Below are positions 38,899 to 51,800 of a stretch of DNA of 64,000 nucleotides, in pieces; position 1 is the first letter of the stretch, and every line of letters starts with the position of its first letter. The position numbers and the translations under genes are program-made. This DNA comes from Paramoeba atlantica (Eukaryota > Discosea), in NCBI GenBank assembly GCA_977017575.1, contig CDRNVI010000017.1, positions 1-64,000 of the forward strand, written 5' to 3'. The notes under the pieces were generated by a model. It searched no databases and was not told where the DNA came from. It worked only from the letters and a program-made list of their open reading frames with translations.

Positions 38899-39543
38899 GG
38901 ATAACCGATCACCTAGGCGACCCTTGGAAACACGAAGGCAACACCAACAGACTATTAAGGACAGCACCCTCGGCGAACAAACGCCGACACGCTCTCAGCC
39001 AGCCCACCAGATCCAATCACCTCCAAAGCATTCCTCCGGCACAAAACCCATGACTAGCGAAACTGGTTGTTCCGAAGCACAATCGGACGGTAGGCGCGAA
39101 GACTTTGGCAACAGATATGCCCCACGAAACGGAAGCGACAAGCCCCCACCACTTCCGCAGAGCGCTCCCAAACACCGCATCTGTCCTGCTGAAGGATGCG
39201 CCTGGCGCACGATTGCACATGGAGGGTCTTGGCAAGCATTTTATAACCACGTAGCGTACCACCACAGTACCGGCGTCCCGGCTGCATGGTGGGCAGCGGA
39301 AGGCAAGTTCCTTTGTGAAACGTGCGGCAAACACTACACGCTCAACCGTAAAACTACGCACCCGAAGACCTGCATCGGTCAATCAAGTCAAGCAGCACAA
39401 ATGTCAGTAGATATTTTTTCGCAGCACTCCATCGTAACAGAAACCGCCGAATTACCTACTTTGGCAAGTGTCTGCACACTCGCGAAGAGCACATGTAAAG
39501 ACGTGCCCCACCGATGCCGTCAGCTGTGGGCGGAGATCTTAAC
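38899..39543 (+). pseudogene. Family A fragment A7 (zinc-finger region)
   Basis: Duplicate of A2 with the same two C2H2 fingers and the same truncation point into B3b. Confidence 0.85.
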
Positions 39544-39927
39544 CTCGGCAATTTTCTTCAACCTCGGCAATTTTCTTCATTTCAGTGCTCCGGATGCCAG
39601 AATAGTGTAACCGAGGAAAATCTCACAGAACACCAGCGCAGCTGTCGCGGCAGTGTCCGCAGATCTGGGCCCGACCTTATGATCTACTGGGCAGACGGTC
39701 CGATGTATTATGACCTAACTGTAGTTCACGAGTTTTCAGCAGCTCACATAAACAAAACGCCTCAAAAAATGATGAACGAAGTCATCACGAAGAAACGCGA
39801 CCGTTACGTAACTTCTGGGATGATTGCGAATGATCGTTTCATGTGTATCCCTGTCCTTTCGGGTGGAGCGCTACATAAGCATACAAAACGTCTATTAACA
39901 GCTTTAGCAGATCGTTGCCTTATTTAG
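39544..39927 (+). pseudogene. Family B3 endonuclease fragment (B3b)
   Basis: Duplicate of B3a, including the tandem 19-bp junction filler and SGPDLMIYWADGPMYYDLTVVHE. Its 3' UTR (39928-40271) holds no gene, and 31 A's follow. Confidence 0.8.
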
Positions 39928-40267
39928 AATTCAGGAGCGATGTCTGACCCAGATGGAGCGATAACTCTAGAGCGCCCAAAACTCCCTTTCAGCTCGGGCT
40001 GTCGATCCACCAGGTTCAATTTCTCCTTACGCTTTTTAAGACTGAGAGGATAAAAATGGAGGCTCTCCAAGAAGACGTGCAGAGCGGCAGTATTAGGGAA
40101 GTTGGAAAGAAGTGTGAAGGTGAGTAGTCAAAGGCTGCGAGTTGCAGCAAACAGATCGTGCGTCCTTCTAATGTTGAAGGCTTGAAAGTAGTAGTGCTTG
40201 ATATGCTTTTTTTTGTTTACTAAAAGTTTACGAAAAGAATTGTACAATGGAAATTTTGATTTCTGAG

Positions 40268-40300
<33 letters not shown>

Positions 40301-40304
<4 letters not shown>

Positions 40305-40338
40305 TTAACGATAAAGATACAGTTTCTGTACCTTGTTG
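40301..40338 (+). other. Spliced-leader-like exon at the A8 5' end
   Basis: Identical to 23662-23699 by segmental duplication, so not an independent SL capture. Confidence 0.8.
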
Positions 40339-40374
40339 AATTATTTTTCTTTCCCTATTTCTTTTATCCGGACA

Positions 40375-43300
40375 ATGAGGGAGGCTGATTCATGCGGCTC
40401 GACGACGATACGAGAAGATGACCTTTTTGCCCAAGAGGAGAAAACACACACGCCAGGCTCCTGGGACCAGTTTGAGGGTAATCAGCATCTTATCGCTGCA
40501 ACTAGTACATACGATGAATCCCTCTACACGACGCCCATACCAGAAAATATTACACCAGCCTGGCAAGACAAAATGGAAACGGCACTACAATCTTTGCACC
40601 GAGAGAAGCAGACACCTGACACGGGGATGATTTTATCGGCAGACGAAGAGAGAAATCATTCCAGCGTATCAAGAGACTGTGCCCCCAATACGTCTGGCAA
40701 AGGTCAAGAAGTAACAAGCCAAACCCCAGAGCGGTACGAACCACATTCCATGGCCACAGCGAGGCTTCTCCCACGAAAAAGCCCTCTTTCTAGCCAAAAG
40801 TCGACGCCCAAAATTTTCGAGAGAGGGGTTAGTAAAGATTCCAAGACTCGCCAACCAGCTAGACGAGACACAATGAGACGTCGCACCTGTCCAGTCGAAG
40901 TGTGCAACTGGAGCACCGCATCACACGGAGGGAAGTGGCAGGCCTACTACCATCACGTCGCAAGCCAACATAGCGATACTGTGCCTTCGGAATGGTGGGA
41001 AAAAGAAGGACGTTTCTTATGCCCCTCATGCGGCAAGCACTATGATCACAATAAAAAAGCTTCCCATGAGGAAAAATGTCAAGACTCCTTGGGCTCTTAC
41101 ACCTCGTCGCTAACCTGTGAGCCAGAAACCGAAGAGGCTTCCATTTCCCAAATTTACAAGGATTCGCTCCCGTCTCTTGATTGTGTCTGCTCTTACGCCA
41201 TCAACACATGCAAAGATGTACCATTCCGATGCAGACAACAGTGGGCCTCCGTTTTGACTCAAACAATGGCTGCAGTGGTTAGAGAGAACTCGGTTGAGGC
41301 CTGGACACGCTTAGCGATGCTCCCAAAATGTGTCCTGCCCGCGCCCAAAAGAGGGGGACGAAAAGGAAATTCGTCCTATACCACGAAAACGAGCCAACGC
41401 ATGGATCGCTGGGAATCCAGGGAATACGCGGCACTGTGGAACGAATCTGTTGCGCAAATGGTAAAGAAGCGGGAGAGGAGCGATGATGAGGAAGTGGACG
41501 AGTCCGGCAAGGCGGCGAAACGAGCCGAGTTGCTGGCCAGATAAGGGGAGTTTTCCCGTGCGATGGCAGCCCTTACAGCAGCACCGATGGCACCTGAATC
41601 CGAAGAAACTTACGAAAAACTCCAATCGAAGCACCCAGGTAGATTGCCTTTATCATCTTCCGTCACATTCCGACCCATAGAAGGAGAGCCTTTACATCTA
41701 TCCGAAGGCGAAGTTGAAAAGGCACTACGCAGTTTCCGGCGCGGAACATCGGCTGGCACCATGGGCCTCCGCCCTGAGCATCTCCAGAGCGCCTTAGCAG
41801 CACACCCTGATGACAAGGTACAGCCGCTTTTCTATCTCAAGGAAGTCATGAACCTCTTGCTGTCCGGGAAAGGTTGTCTCCAAGTCCAGAAGTTCTTCGG
41901 CGGCGCCAGACTATGTGCCTTAGAAAAAGGAGAAAATGATGTCCGTCCTATTGCTGCCGGCGAAACAATAAGGCGACTTGTGAGCAAAGCGGCCTGCTCC
42001 GCAGTAAAGGAAAAGGCAAGCAAACTACTCTGGCCTCATCAATACGGAGTCGCAACACCTGCAGGGGCCGAACGCCTGATCCACCTGTGTAGGCACGTGA
42101 TGGCCTCTCAGGCGGGAAGTTCTGATTTCACGCTATGTAAAGTGGATCTGCGAAATGCCTTTAACAACATCTCAAGAACTGCCTTTGCTGCACTTACGAG
42201 GGAGCACTTCCCGGAGCTCTCCCCGTGGGTTGAATGGTGTTACACCACCGAGAGTATTCTCACTTACGGTTTCCGTCAGATTTCTTCAAAGGAGGGTGTG
42301 CAACAAGGGGATCCGTTGGGTCCTTTACTTTTTTCCCTCGTCATGCAACTGGTTACTACCGAGATAGATCGACAACTTCCTGGTCTTCTTAAGCTTAATC
42401 TGTGGTATTTGGATGACGGCATTCTCGGGGGGAAGGCTCAAGACGTCAGACGAGCTTTAGACATCATCGAACGAGTCGGCCCACAGTGGGGCATCTTCCT
42501 AAACGCCAACAAGTGCGAGGCGATCACACATCCTGAATCCGCCGAACACCTGGACAGCTTCGGCAACATCCCGACGACTAAAAAGACAAGCGAGGGAAAT
42601 TTTTCAATTTTAGGTAGCCCTGTAGGAACGACTGATTTCTGCACAGAATTTCTCCGTGAACACACCCTGTTGCCTGCTGAAGAATCCCTAGCCGCGATCG
42701 AATACATGGAAGACCCGCAAGTTTCCCTCGCACTCATCCGACAATGTGCTGGTTTCAGCCAAATGGCATATTCTCTTAGAACCACACCCACCAATTCCGT
42801 CCATGAGCTATGCGAAGAACTTGACACAGCAATACTACATACCACGGAACGCTCTATATGTCCTTTAAATGAAGATGCTGCCGCACAAGTACAACGTCCA
42901 AAATCTTACGGTGGATTCGGGCTGCGCTCTTCAGCGATGCATGCCTCATCGGCGTACGTTTCCTCAGTCTCTTTCGCAGCGGATAAGGACAACTGGAACT
43001 CCCTCGACGCAAAAGATTTTGCTGATGCAGTACTGGACGTCAATTCACGAGCGGGCACCAGCGTCCTGGAAGAGAAAACCGGTCTAATTTCCCCTCAGCA
43101 CGCTTCCTCTCTCTCTCACCTCAAAAAAGTACTGGGTCTCCGTGGATCAAAACGACCTCTCCCGGCGAATCTTCCCGTAGCACCACCCGGAGACACGACG
43201 ACCCCTTACTTTGAACAAACGAAACTCGACCACGAGTTTTCATCTTCCAACGACCGAGTCGCACGCCAAAAGGTGCTCAGCCGTGCAATTTCTTCCCGCG

Positions 43301-44214
43301 AGTACACCGATGCATATCAGAAAGCTGATCCTCAAACGAGGGCACGTTGGATATCTCAATCTGGAAAAGGGGCAGGTGACTGGCTGTTTGTCACGCCCTC
43401 CAGGGAAAAGGGGCACGCCTTTACTAAAACGGAGTTCCGCACCCTGTGCACCTGGTGGCTAGGACAAAAAGTATATCCAGAAACACACCCCTGTCCCGTC
43501 TCAGGCTGCACGCTTCCGATGGGACCACAAGGAGACCACGCATTGGTCTGTAAACACGACTACGGGATCTCTGCGAGGCATAATGCCTTGGCCCTCCAGT
43601 TCTTTGACGTTTGTCAAAAGGCCAATTTGTCTCCGAAAAGGGAGCACAGCCTCGGCAACAGAGGTCCAGGGGGGGCACTCACAAGACCAGGGGATGTGTT
43701 CCTTCCGAGCTACACGCTCGGTAAAGGCCTTGTCTTTGATTTTGCGGTGACCCACGTCCAGCAACAGAAATATACGGACCTGGTCCGTTCTGCTGGCATG
43801 GTAGCTGCAGGGGCCTTCGCAGAGAAATATGCAACGAACCACAAGCGTGGACAAAGGCAAGAGGCTATAGAGGCCGGGCATGATTTCACCGCCATGGTAG
43901 TGGAATCGTACGGATCATGGAGTCCGACGTCCCTCCATATGCTGAAGAAGATCGCGGGAAAAAGAGCCGCAGCATGTAAGGGTGATATGTCCGAGCAAGC
44001 GTCAATGTTTTTTCTTCTCCAGGACATGAACGTTACGCTCATGCGGTCTCAGGCACGAATGCTTGTAAGACGCATGGCAGACGTGGATATCCATGCCAGT
44101 CTCGCTTTACTGCACGAGGCACCCTCTGACACCACACCAAATCGTGCCAGCTGCGGACCGGCAGGAGCGATCGAGCCTACAGTGCCTATTCTCACGCCTC
44201 GCCTTCGTGAGTGA
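40375..44214 (+). pseudogene. A8 polyprotein with one premature stop
   Basis: Identical in layout to the A3 ORF (motif, two zinc fingers, RT with WYLDDG, REL with RPGD and DFAVTH). CAA of A3 is TAA at 41542-41544, between the zinc fingers and the RT, giving a 390-codon N-terminal product and a separate open RT-REL part (ATG at 41563). I also see a few missense changes, for example near 42347, 43971 and 44084. The single lesion implies very recent loss or a sequencing error. Confidence 0.88.
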
Positions 44215-44293
44215 GGTACCCCAAGGTGAGATAGGTAGGGATTCGGACTGACAGTCCTATTTCAGCACGAAGACGCCATGGTATCCAGGACGG

Positions 44294-44519
44294 GTGCTGG
44301 TCGGGTCGACAGAGTCTATGCTCACGCCTAGCCCGCGAGGGCTAGGTACCCCAAGTGAGGTAGTACACGGGTAGTGAATCTCCTCCCCGTCGGCCAGCAT
44401 CCTGTTTCGCGACCGTGTCGCTGTCGACACAGGCCCGCGCCTGCGCCCTCCCGTATAGCAAGGGAAGGGTTCACAAGTCAGGCCGTGGAGAGGTCGAAAG
44501 ACCCGGTCCGGAACGCGCG
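44294..44519 (+). promoter_or_regulatory. Family A 3' UTR structured RNA, A8 copy
   Basis: 226 nt, duplicate of the A3 copy with a single base difference noticed (t to a near 44490). The partial extra structure also recurs at 44169-44241. Confidence 0.8.
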
Positions 44520-44667
44520 AATGGATTGGGCCTGGATTGCTTGTTTTTATTTTTACTGTTTCTTGTTTGTCGTATATACTTAGGGGAGATTGAATTGCTA
44601 GTTTTGGGCTTAGAAAAAAGAAAAAGAAAATATACTTCTGTGGAAATAAAAAAAAAAAAAAAAAAAA

Positions 44668-45196
44668 TCTCACGCATGCCGGCTGAAGATCCACAACCGG
44701 CACTTATTTTGCAGTAGCCTAAACCAAGGCTCGCGGATCCCGGCATGTTCGAAGGCTGAGGGTGCTGGTCTCGTCGACAGAGTCTATACTCACGCCTAGT
44801 CCGTCAGGGCTAGGTACCCCAAGTGAGGTAGTACACGGGTAGTGAATCTCCTCCCCGTCGGCCAGCATCCTGTTTCGCGACCGTGTCGCTGTCGACACAG
44901 GCCCGCGCCTGCGCCCTCCCGTATAACAAGGGAAAGGTCCACAAGTCAGGCCGTGGAGAGGTCGAAAGACCCGGTCCGGAACGCGCGAATGGTTGAGGAG
45001 CCGCCTGCAGGCCGGGTGAGGCGAAGCTGAGGGAGACCTTACCCCCCCCTGAAAAGTTGAAAAGTTGGGTAGGTGAAAGCAGGAAAGTAGGGAGAAAGGT
45101 GGGAAAAGTATGTCAAGAGGTGAGAAAGAGGAGAAAGAGAGAGAAAAATTTTCTTTATTTGCATAAAAACAAAAAAAAAAAAAAAAAAAAAAAAAA
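44668..45196 (+). mobile_element. Family A tail A9 (A5 subfamily, 5'-truncated)
   Basis: It begins inside the last ~15 codons of an A5-type ORF (SRMPAEDPQPALILQ, stop at 44717), directly after the A8 poly(A). It carries the whole A5-type 3' UTR and 26 A's (45171-45196). It is nearly identical to 36768-37291 and is the only downstream unit that starts with T after the poly(A). A classic dead-on-arrival insertion. Confidence 0.88.
44762..44987 (+). promoter_or_regulatory. Family A 3' UTR structured RNA, A9 copy
   Basis: 226 nt, the A5 version (GTCA loop in hairpin 1), complete. Confidence 0.78.
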
Positions 45197-45232
45197 CTTT
45201 AACGATAAAGATACAGTTTCTGTACCTTGTTG
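45195..45232 (+). other. Spliced-leader-like exon at the A10 5' end
   Basis: AACTTTAACG...CAGTTTCTGTACCTTGTTG, then AATTATTTTC and a subfamily-specific pyrimidine-rich 5' UTR. It is the same SL as in A3 but attached to a different subfamily, hence an independent capture. Confidence 0.8.
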
Positions 45233-45274
45233 AATTATTTTCTTTTTTCCTTTCCCCTTTTTGGTTCAACTAGT

Positions 45275-48200
45275 ATGTCCTGCCGCGAACGTCCATGTAC
45301 ACACTCCTCAGAAAATGAAGCGTCCTTCGCAAGAATGGTGAACACAGACGACGTTACATTGAACGAGGCGGAGAAATCACACCTTCTTGGTAGTTGGAAT
45401 CAATTTGAGGGCAACAGACATCTCATCTCAGCTCCCAGTACCTATGACGAAAGTCTGTACACAACGGAAATCCCGAGGAATATCCCTGCAGAATGGCTAC
45501 GCCTCGCTGAAAAAAAATCAGACGACCGCGAAACACCGGACACGGGACACCACCTAGCCGAGAATGAGGAAATACAACACTGCGCAGTACAACGAAAGGG
45601 TACGACAGCCAACCTTGCAGCTAGTATTTCTACTCTGAAATCAGGGCCAGCAATCAACGCTGCACTGAAGGATGCAATATCACGTCAACAGCGCAATGCG
45701 GATGGGATCAAAGGAGTTTCAAAGACGGATAACCGATCACCTAGGCGACCCTTGGAAACACGAAGGCAACACCAACAGACTATTAAGGACAGCACCCTCG
45801 GCGAACAAACGCCGACACGCTCTCAGCCAGCCCACCAGATCCAATCACCTCCAAAGCATTCCTCCGGCACAAAACCCATGACTAGCGAAACTGGTTGTTC
45901 CGAAGCACAATCGGACGGTAGGCGCGAAGACTTTGGCAACAGATATGCCCCACGAAACGGAAGCGACAAGCCCCCGCCACTTCCGCAGAGCGCTCCCAAA
46001 CACCGCATCTGTCCTGCTGAAGGATGCGCCTGGCGCACGATTGCACATGGAGGGTCTTGGCAAGCATATTATAACCACGTAGCGTACCACCACAGTACCG
46101 GCGTCCCGGCTGCATGGTGGGCAGCGGAAGGCAAGTTCCTTTGTGAAACGTGCGGCAAACACTACACGCTCAACCGTAAAACTACGCACCCGAAGACCTG
46201 CATCGGTCAATCAAGTCAAGCAGCACAAATGTCAGTAGATATTTTTTCGCAGCACTCCATCGTAACAGAAACCGCCGAATTACCTACTTTGGCAAGTGTC
46301 TGCACACTCGCGAAGAGCACATGTAAAGACGTGCCCCACCGATGCCGTCAGCTGTGGGCGGAGATCTTAACTAGCGCTTTGAAGGCAGCAGTACAAGAAA
46401 ACTCAGTAGCGACATGGACACTCCTTGCCATGCTCCCAAAGTGTGTGTTACCGGCCCCTCGACGCGGAGGGCGTAAAGGCTACATGGCGTACTCATCCCA
46501 CGTTCGAAAGTGCATGGAGCGATGGATGGCAAAGGACTACACTCAGTTGTGGAAAGAGGCAGCCGCTAATAGACGACAACGAAACCCTGACCCCATTTCG
46601 GAACAACATGAGGCCCAGAAAGCCGTCATCCGCGCAGAACTTCTAGTCAGACAAGGTGAATTCTCTAGAGGTATGGCTGCCTTAACCGCAGCGCCGATGG
46701 CAGATGAAAACGAAGAAACATATGCGAAGCTGTTGGAGAAGCATCCGGCACGTCAAACTACTACGGAAGCCCTCGCCGACCTTCCACCACACGTCAAACA
46801 TTTGAACCTCGAAGAATCCGATATTAAAGTAGCCATAAACAGTTTTCGTCGAGGATCTTCAGCAGGTACGATGGGTCTCCGCCCGGAACACTTACAATCC
46901 GCGCTTCTTTCCTACGAAGACAAGAATGTTCACCCGCTTCAGGAACTCACAAACCTAGCTAATCATCTTCTTTCTGGCAAAGCACCCATCGAAGTACAAG
47001 CATATTTCGCAGGTGCGCGACTATGTGCGCTCAAGAAGGGGGAAAACGACGTTCGCCCTATCGCAGCGGGGGAGACTATTCGTCGGTTAGTGAGCAAGGC
47101 CGCATGCAGTAGTGTCCGAATGAAAGCGGGGAAATACTTTGAAGCACAACAATATGGAGTGGCCACCCGAGCAGGGGCAGAACGTATCATTCACCTTTGT
47201 AGGCTTGCAATGGACACTGACACAACAAATTCCGATATAGTTTTATGCAAAGTTGATTTGTCCAACGCATTTAACAACGTTAGCCGTGACGCATTCATCA
47301 GTCTCACCAGAGAGCACTTCCCGGAATTGTCCAGATGGGTAGAATGGTGCTACGTCGAAACCAGTAGCTTAACTTACGGGCACCGTTTCGTACCGTCCGC
47401 GGAAGGGGTACAACAGGGCGATCCCCTCGGTCCTCTTCTCTTTTCCTTAGTCATGTTGGAGGTTACCAAACAAATTCAGTCGTACACGGAACTTCTTCTA
47501 AACCTGTGGTACTTAGACGATGGAGTTTTTATAGGGAAAGCAGAAGAAGTAAGAAAAGCCCTCGACATACTTGATCACCTCGGACCAGGTCAGGGACTAC
47601 ACCTCAATAGCAAGAAATGCGAGATCATCACACTACCCTCATCTGCACACCAAACATCTCTTTTCCCAGATATACCAAAAGACAAGCAAAACACAGAAGG
47701 AAATTTCGACATCCTAGGAAGCCCTATCGGATCCCACAAACACTGCGCCGAATACCTCATGACCAATGCGATCGAACCAGCAGAAGATACTTTAGTTGCT
47801 TCCAGTTTAATTGAGGACCCGCAGGTCGCCATGGCACTGATACGACAATGTGCTGGCTTTTGTCAACTGGTCTACGCCCTACGTACAACACCCCCACAAT
47901 GCATACAACGCGTTTGCGAACATCTAGACAATTCACTGTTGAGCACAGCTGAGGAAATACTTTGCCCACTGAACGCCCCTGCCCGCGCTCAGATCCAACG
48001 CCTGAAGAGACACGGAGGTTTCGGTCTGCGTTCATCGGAAATGTACTCGTCTTCAGCTTACGTAGCATCTGTGGTGTTCGCAGCAAGCAAGGACGGATGG
48101 AATCCACTGGACGCGGAAGGTTTTTCACCTGCCGTCAACGACGTGAACGCAAAAGCCGGAGGCACTCTCGTAGATCCCGAAACGGGTCGTTTCCTTTGCC

Positions 48201-48662
48201 CCACCACCCAACAGCGCGACCTATCACATCCCTCTTTTCCCCCAAAGCCACCCATTCACTCTTCCACACAGGTCGATACAGCCCGCGAGCCATCAGACAC
48301 CGGACCTTTTTTAGATGCTGACCCGCCGTTGGGCGCTGACCTTGACATAGATATTGACCCGCCAGAATGGGACGAAAGTATCATCCCACGTCAGAAAGAT
48401 ATCATCCGCGCTATAGGGGAAAGGGAGTTTAATATAGCATACTGTTCCGCTGATACACGAACGCGAACCAGATGGGTATCACAATCAGGGAAAGGGGCTA
48501 GCAGTTGGGCATTCGTCACCCCATCGAAGGACCTGGGCTATGCATTCAAACCCGCGGAGTTTCGAACCTTGTGTCGATGGTGGTTGGGGGTGGATGTATA
48601 CGGAGAAACTCGTCCATGTCCCTCGGATGAATGCAAACTCCCTCTGGGTCCTGAAGGGGATC
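45275..48662 (+). CDS. A10 polyprotein, part before I3 (N-terminal motif, zinc fingers, RT)
   Basis: ATG at 45275 is the first after the SL. N-terminal motif GSWNQFEGN...STYDESLYTT (about 44-71), then the ETPDTGH...EEIQHCAV segment shared with A11. Fingers: CPAEGCAW...H (about 246) and CETCGKHY (about 292). RT: ENDVRPIAAGETIRRL, CKVDLSNAFNN (about 657), GVQQGDPLGPLLFS and WYLDDG (about 745). The WWLGVDVYGE block opens the REL. After PEGD the coding sequence is broken by I3; read through, the frame adds ~39 codons of I3 3' end and stops at 48778. Codon use is GC-richer than in the AT-rich family I ORFs. Confidence 0.9.
48649..48662 (+). repeat. Target-site duplication of I3, left copy
   Basis: TCCTGAAGGGGATC, repeated at 54078-54091. 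It lies at the same A-family position as the 23-bp insertion in A1. Confidence 0.9.
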
Positions 48663-48869
48663 CAATCCAATCCAATCCAAAATACCGACAAAGTCGGCTA
48701 AAATACTTAGCACTTTCACATCAAACACTTCCATCTCTATCACCTCCAAATTCAGAGTTTTTGTGCCTCCAATACTAGAGCACACAAACCGCATAAAGTA
48801 ATGGAATATAAAAACTTCCTCAAGGCATATTCTAGCACACGTACGGAGATACACAGCAAGCACTCACAC
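48663..48869 (-). other. I3 3' UTR, hairpin and GGATT tail
   Basis: On the plus strand it starts caatccaatccaatccaaaat, the complement of the tail, then the hairpin. Compared with I4, hairpin and tail are kept while the rest of the UTR has diverged. Confidence 0.8.
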
Positions 48870-51800
48870 TTACTTTGGTGTCCCCCTTCCACCGCCAGTT
48901 CTCGTAACTTTCTGGCGAATAACAACTCTTTCCTCTGCCTCACGTTTAGGCGCGGATGAGGCTTTCACTGCACGCTGACTTTTCGCGTTTCGTTTTGCAA
49001 ACTGCTGAGCAGTGGTTTGCGAATTTGAAGACTTTCTTCTCTTTATTTCAGGTTCGCTTACTTTCTTTCTAGATGCAGACAATGCGAGCGAGTCTGCTGC
49101 CTCGTTCCAAGGATTTCCCGAGTGAGATTTAACTTTACACATGTATATTTGTACCCCTTGACCCTTCAACGCGCGTAATTTATGGTCGATTTGATCCATC
49201 AAGTCTCCATTTGCAATTCCGATGTAGCCTACAACGCGAAAACGTGATCTTAAACTGTGAAAATATTGCCAAACGTAACAAGAATCAGTATGAAAAACGC
49301 AAGAGAGTGATCCTTCTGGAATTTTCGAAATAGCCTCACGAAATGCTAATAATTCGGCCCTCTCACTTGTTCCCACCTCCAACGGAATAGAGTAGTAATC
49401 AGGGTCACCCTTAATTTTCAAGAAAACAACACCAGCACCGCTACGCACCGTTTGTGTTCCGCGCAAAACTCTCACTGAACCATCCGTGTAGAAATGTATA
49501 GATTTAAGTTTGGGGAATGGCACGCTAGATTCTTCAATGAATTGTAGCTCTTTATAACTCTTGTTCTTGATAGCTGTGGCTTTCAATGCTTTCCATTTTT
49601 TTGTAGTAGCACGCTCGTAGTCAACCACTGGCTCAAGTGAAAGTTTTAGCTTTTCGGTGAGACGAAACCAATGTTCTCGATCTGTAGCATAAACCAATGC
49701 CTCTTCTAAAGTTATACCCAAGTCTGAAATACATGCTTCGCTTGGAGAAGGACGTCTCGAATTAGATTTATGTCTCCATTGCACCAGCTCTCGATAGTTC
49801 GAAGAATGTCTCAGCATGTGTCCGGTAAGTTTGGCTCTCTGAACTTTGTGAATGGTGGAAAATCGTGATGTATTTACGTAGAGAGAGTCTGTAGGATAGC
49901 AAAAACCATACTCGTCCAATTTGTTGCACTGAGATGCGATTCTTCTCATCGTATTAATTTCGACATCAATCGAACGCAACATTTTTTGAGAAATGTGCAA
50001 TGCGCCTGAACCAAAGTTCAGAATAGGGTATATAAGCACGTCGTATAGTCTGAGTTTAAGATGAGAGCTTAAAGATGAAATCCATATTCCTCGCATGCGG
50101 GCAAATGAGGACCAAGCAAGTTTCAAACGATCTTTGATTGTAGATGATGTTTCATTGTCTTGAAGATGCCCTAGATGTCGATACGAATCTACTCTAGGTA
50201 CCTTTTCCAGTTCTTTTGTCTGGAGATTCTTATTTGAGCCGGCAACCTTACCGAAAGGTATCCATGCGGTTTTTGTAACACCTACAGCTATCTTTAGGTT
50301 CGCCAAGGAAGCATCCTTTGACGTTTCGTCAATCATTTCCTGGAGACCTTCCTTTGTATCACTGAACAATACAATGTCATCTGCAAAATCAATATCAGAA
50401 ATTCGTTTTTCCTGTAGGTTCCGTTTTCTTGTCCCGCTTGAACTCAAAAGTAATCCGCGATTTTCCAGGTCCAGCGACTTATTAAGAATGCGATCCATAA
50501 CCATCACGAAAAGGTAAGGGGCCAACACATCCCCTTGGAGTATTCCTGTAGTTATCGGAAAAGAATCTGTGATACCAAAAGGTGTGCGGACTACTCCTTT
50601 CAGATTTGAGTACAATGACATGATCATTTCGGATAGACGAACGCCCACGTGAAATGCTTTCAGACTCGCTTTTATCGCAGCGAAAGATACAGATGGGAAT
50701 GCCTTTGCGAAATCAATGAACGCTACACAAACACCTTTATTCCGAAATGCCTTGGACTTTATTTCATTCATGATTGTTTGCGCACCAGCGGTAGATCTAT
50801 TTTGACGAAAACCGTATTGATTGTCTCGAAGAAGTGGTTCAACGCTGGGGCGGATGCGAGTAAGAATCATAAAATTCATCAGCTTGACTATACTGTTTAC
50901 AAGGCAAATAGGGCGCCAGTTTGAAAGCTGCGATAAATCCCCTTTCTTTGGAATAGGTATTTGAAGAATGACTTTCCATGATGCTTCGGTAACGCCTGTT
51001 TCATGCACTTCATTGATTAGCTCCAGCAATAAATCTCTAAAATCCTGATGTGTCGAAATTGCTTGTAAGGCCTCCATGGGAATACCGTCCCCCCCTGGGG
51101 CTCTATTCTTCCCGAAGTGCGAAAGCGAATAAAAGAGCTCCTCGGCAGTAAACTTGCCATCTGAAATTGGTATAAAGGGAAGATGTACTTCATTAAAAGA
51201 AATGTTGGGGTCTCCCCGATCGTACCCTGTGAAATTCATAAAGTGCTTACGTACCTCTTGGAGCTTATTTTTCTTTGCATTACCAGGCGTAGTGAAGGAC
51301 ACGCGGTAGGTTCCGCACACTTGCCGTAGTGTTCTCCATGGGTTCGAGTGGTTTTTCTTAATACTTTTTTCGAGCTCTACACATTCATTGGTGATTTCCG
51401 TCTCGACTTCTGCTCTATGCTCCTTAACCAGGCTCTTAAAAGTTGCTATACTTTTACTCTGTTGGTATAACTCTCTAAGCCCATGAGCCATGGACTCTCG
51501 TGCGGGCTTTCTATCAGAATTCCGTTTTTGTGGTCTGTGGAGCTCTCTGGCTGCTTGTAGAATGCATTTTGAGAGAGCTGTCCACTTGGTTGGTGCATCG
51601 CTATTTTGCTCATATTTCTTATGCACATTCTTGACGTACTCCGCTCGTTTTGTTTCATCACGAAGTTGAAACCAAGGAATGATTTTTGATGCCTTTGAAG
51701 TACTTGATTTCCACTTGATTTTTACGAGCGCTTGTTCACAGCAGTGCGTTGTGGGAATAGGTGCCATAATAACTTTATGACGTTGTATTGCAGAAGCAAA

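Larger units (their letters stand above)
37734..44667 (+). repeat. 6.9-kb segmental duplication, copy 2
   Basis: Copy of 21095-28028 (B2 tail, spacer, family A fragment, B3 fragment, SL and a full family A element). Equal poly(A) lengths and very few substitutions argue for a very recent event, or for an assembly artefact that should be excluded. Confidence 0.9.
40301..44667 (+). mobile_element. Family A LINE copy A8, duplicate of A3
   Basis: Same layout and tails as A3, with a nonsense change in the ORF. It arrived with the 6.9-kb duplication, not by its own retrotransposition, because the flanking B2/A7/B3 sequence came along. Confidence 0.88.

Noticed and set aside
48663-48778. C-terminal 39 codons of the A10 frame after PEGD
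   Set aside because: They read the antisense 3' end of I3 and are not part of the family A protein.
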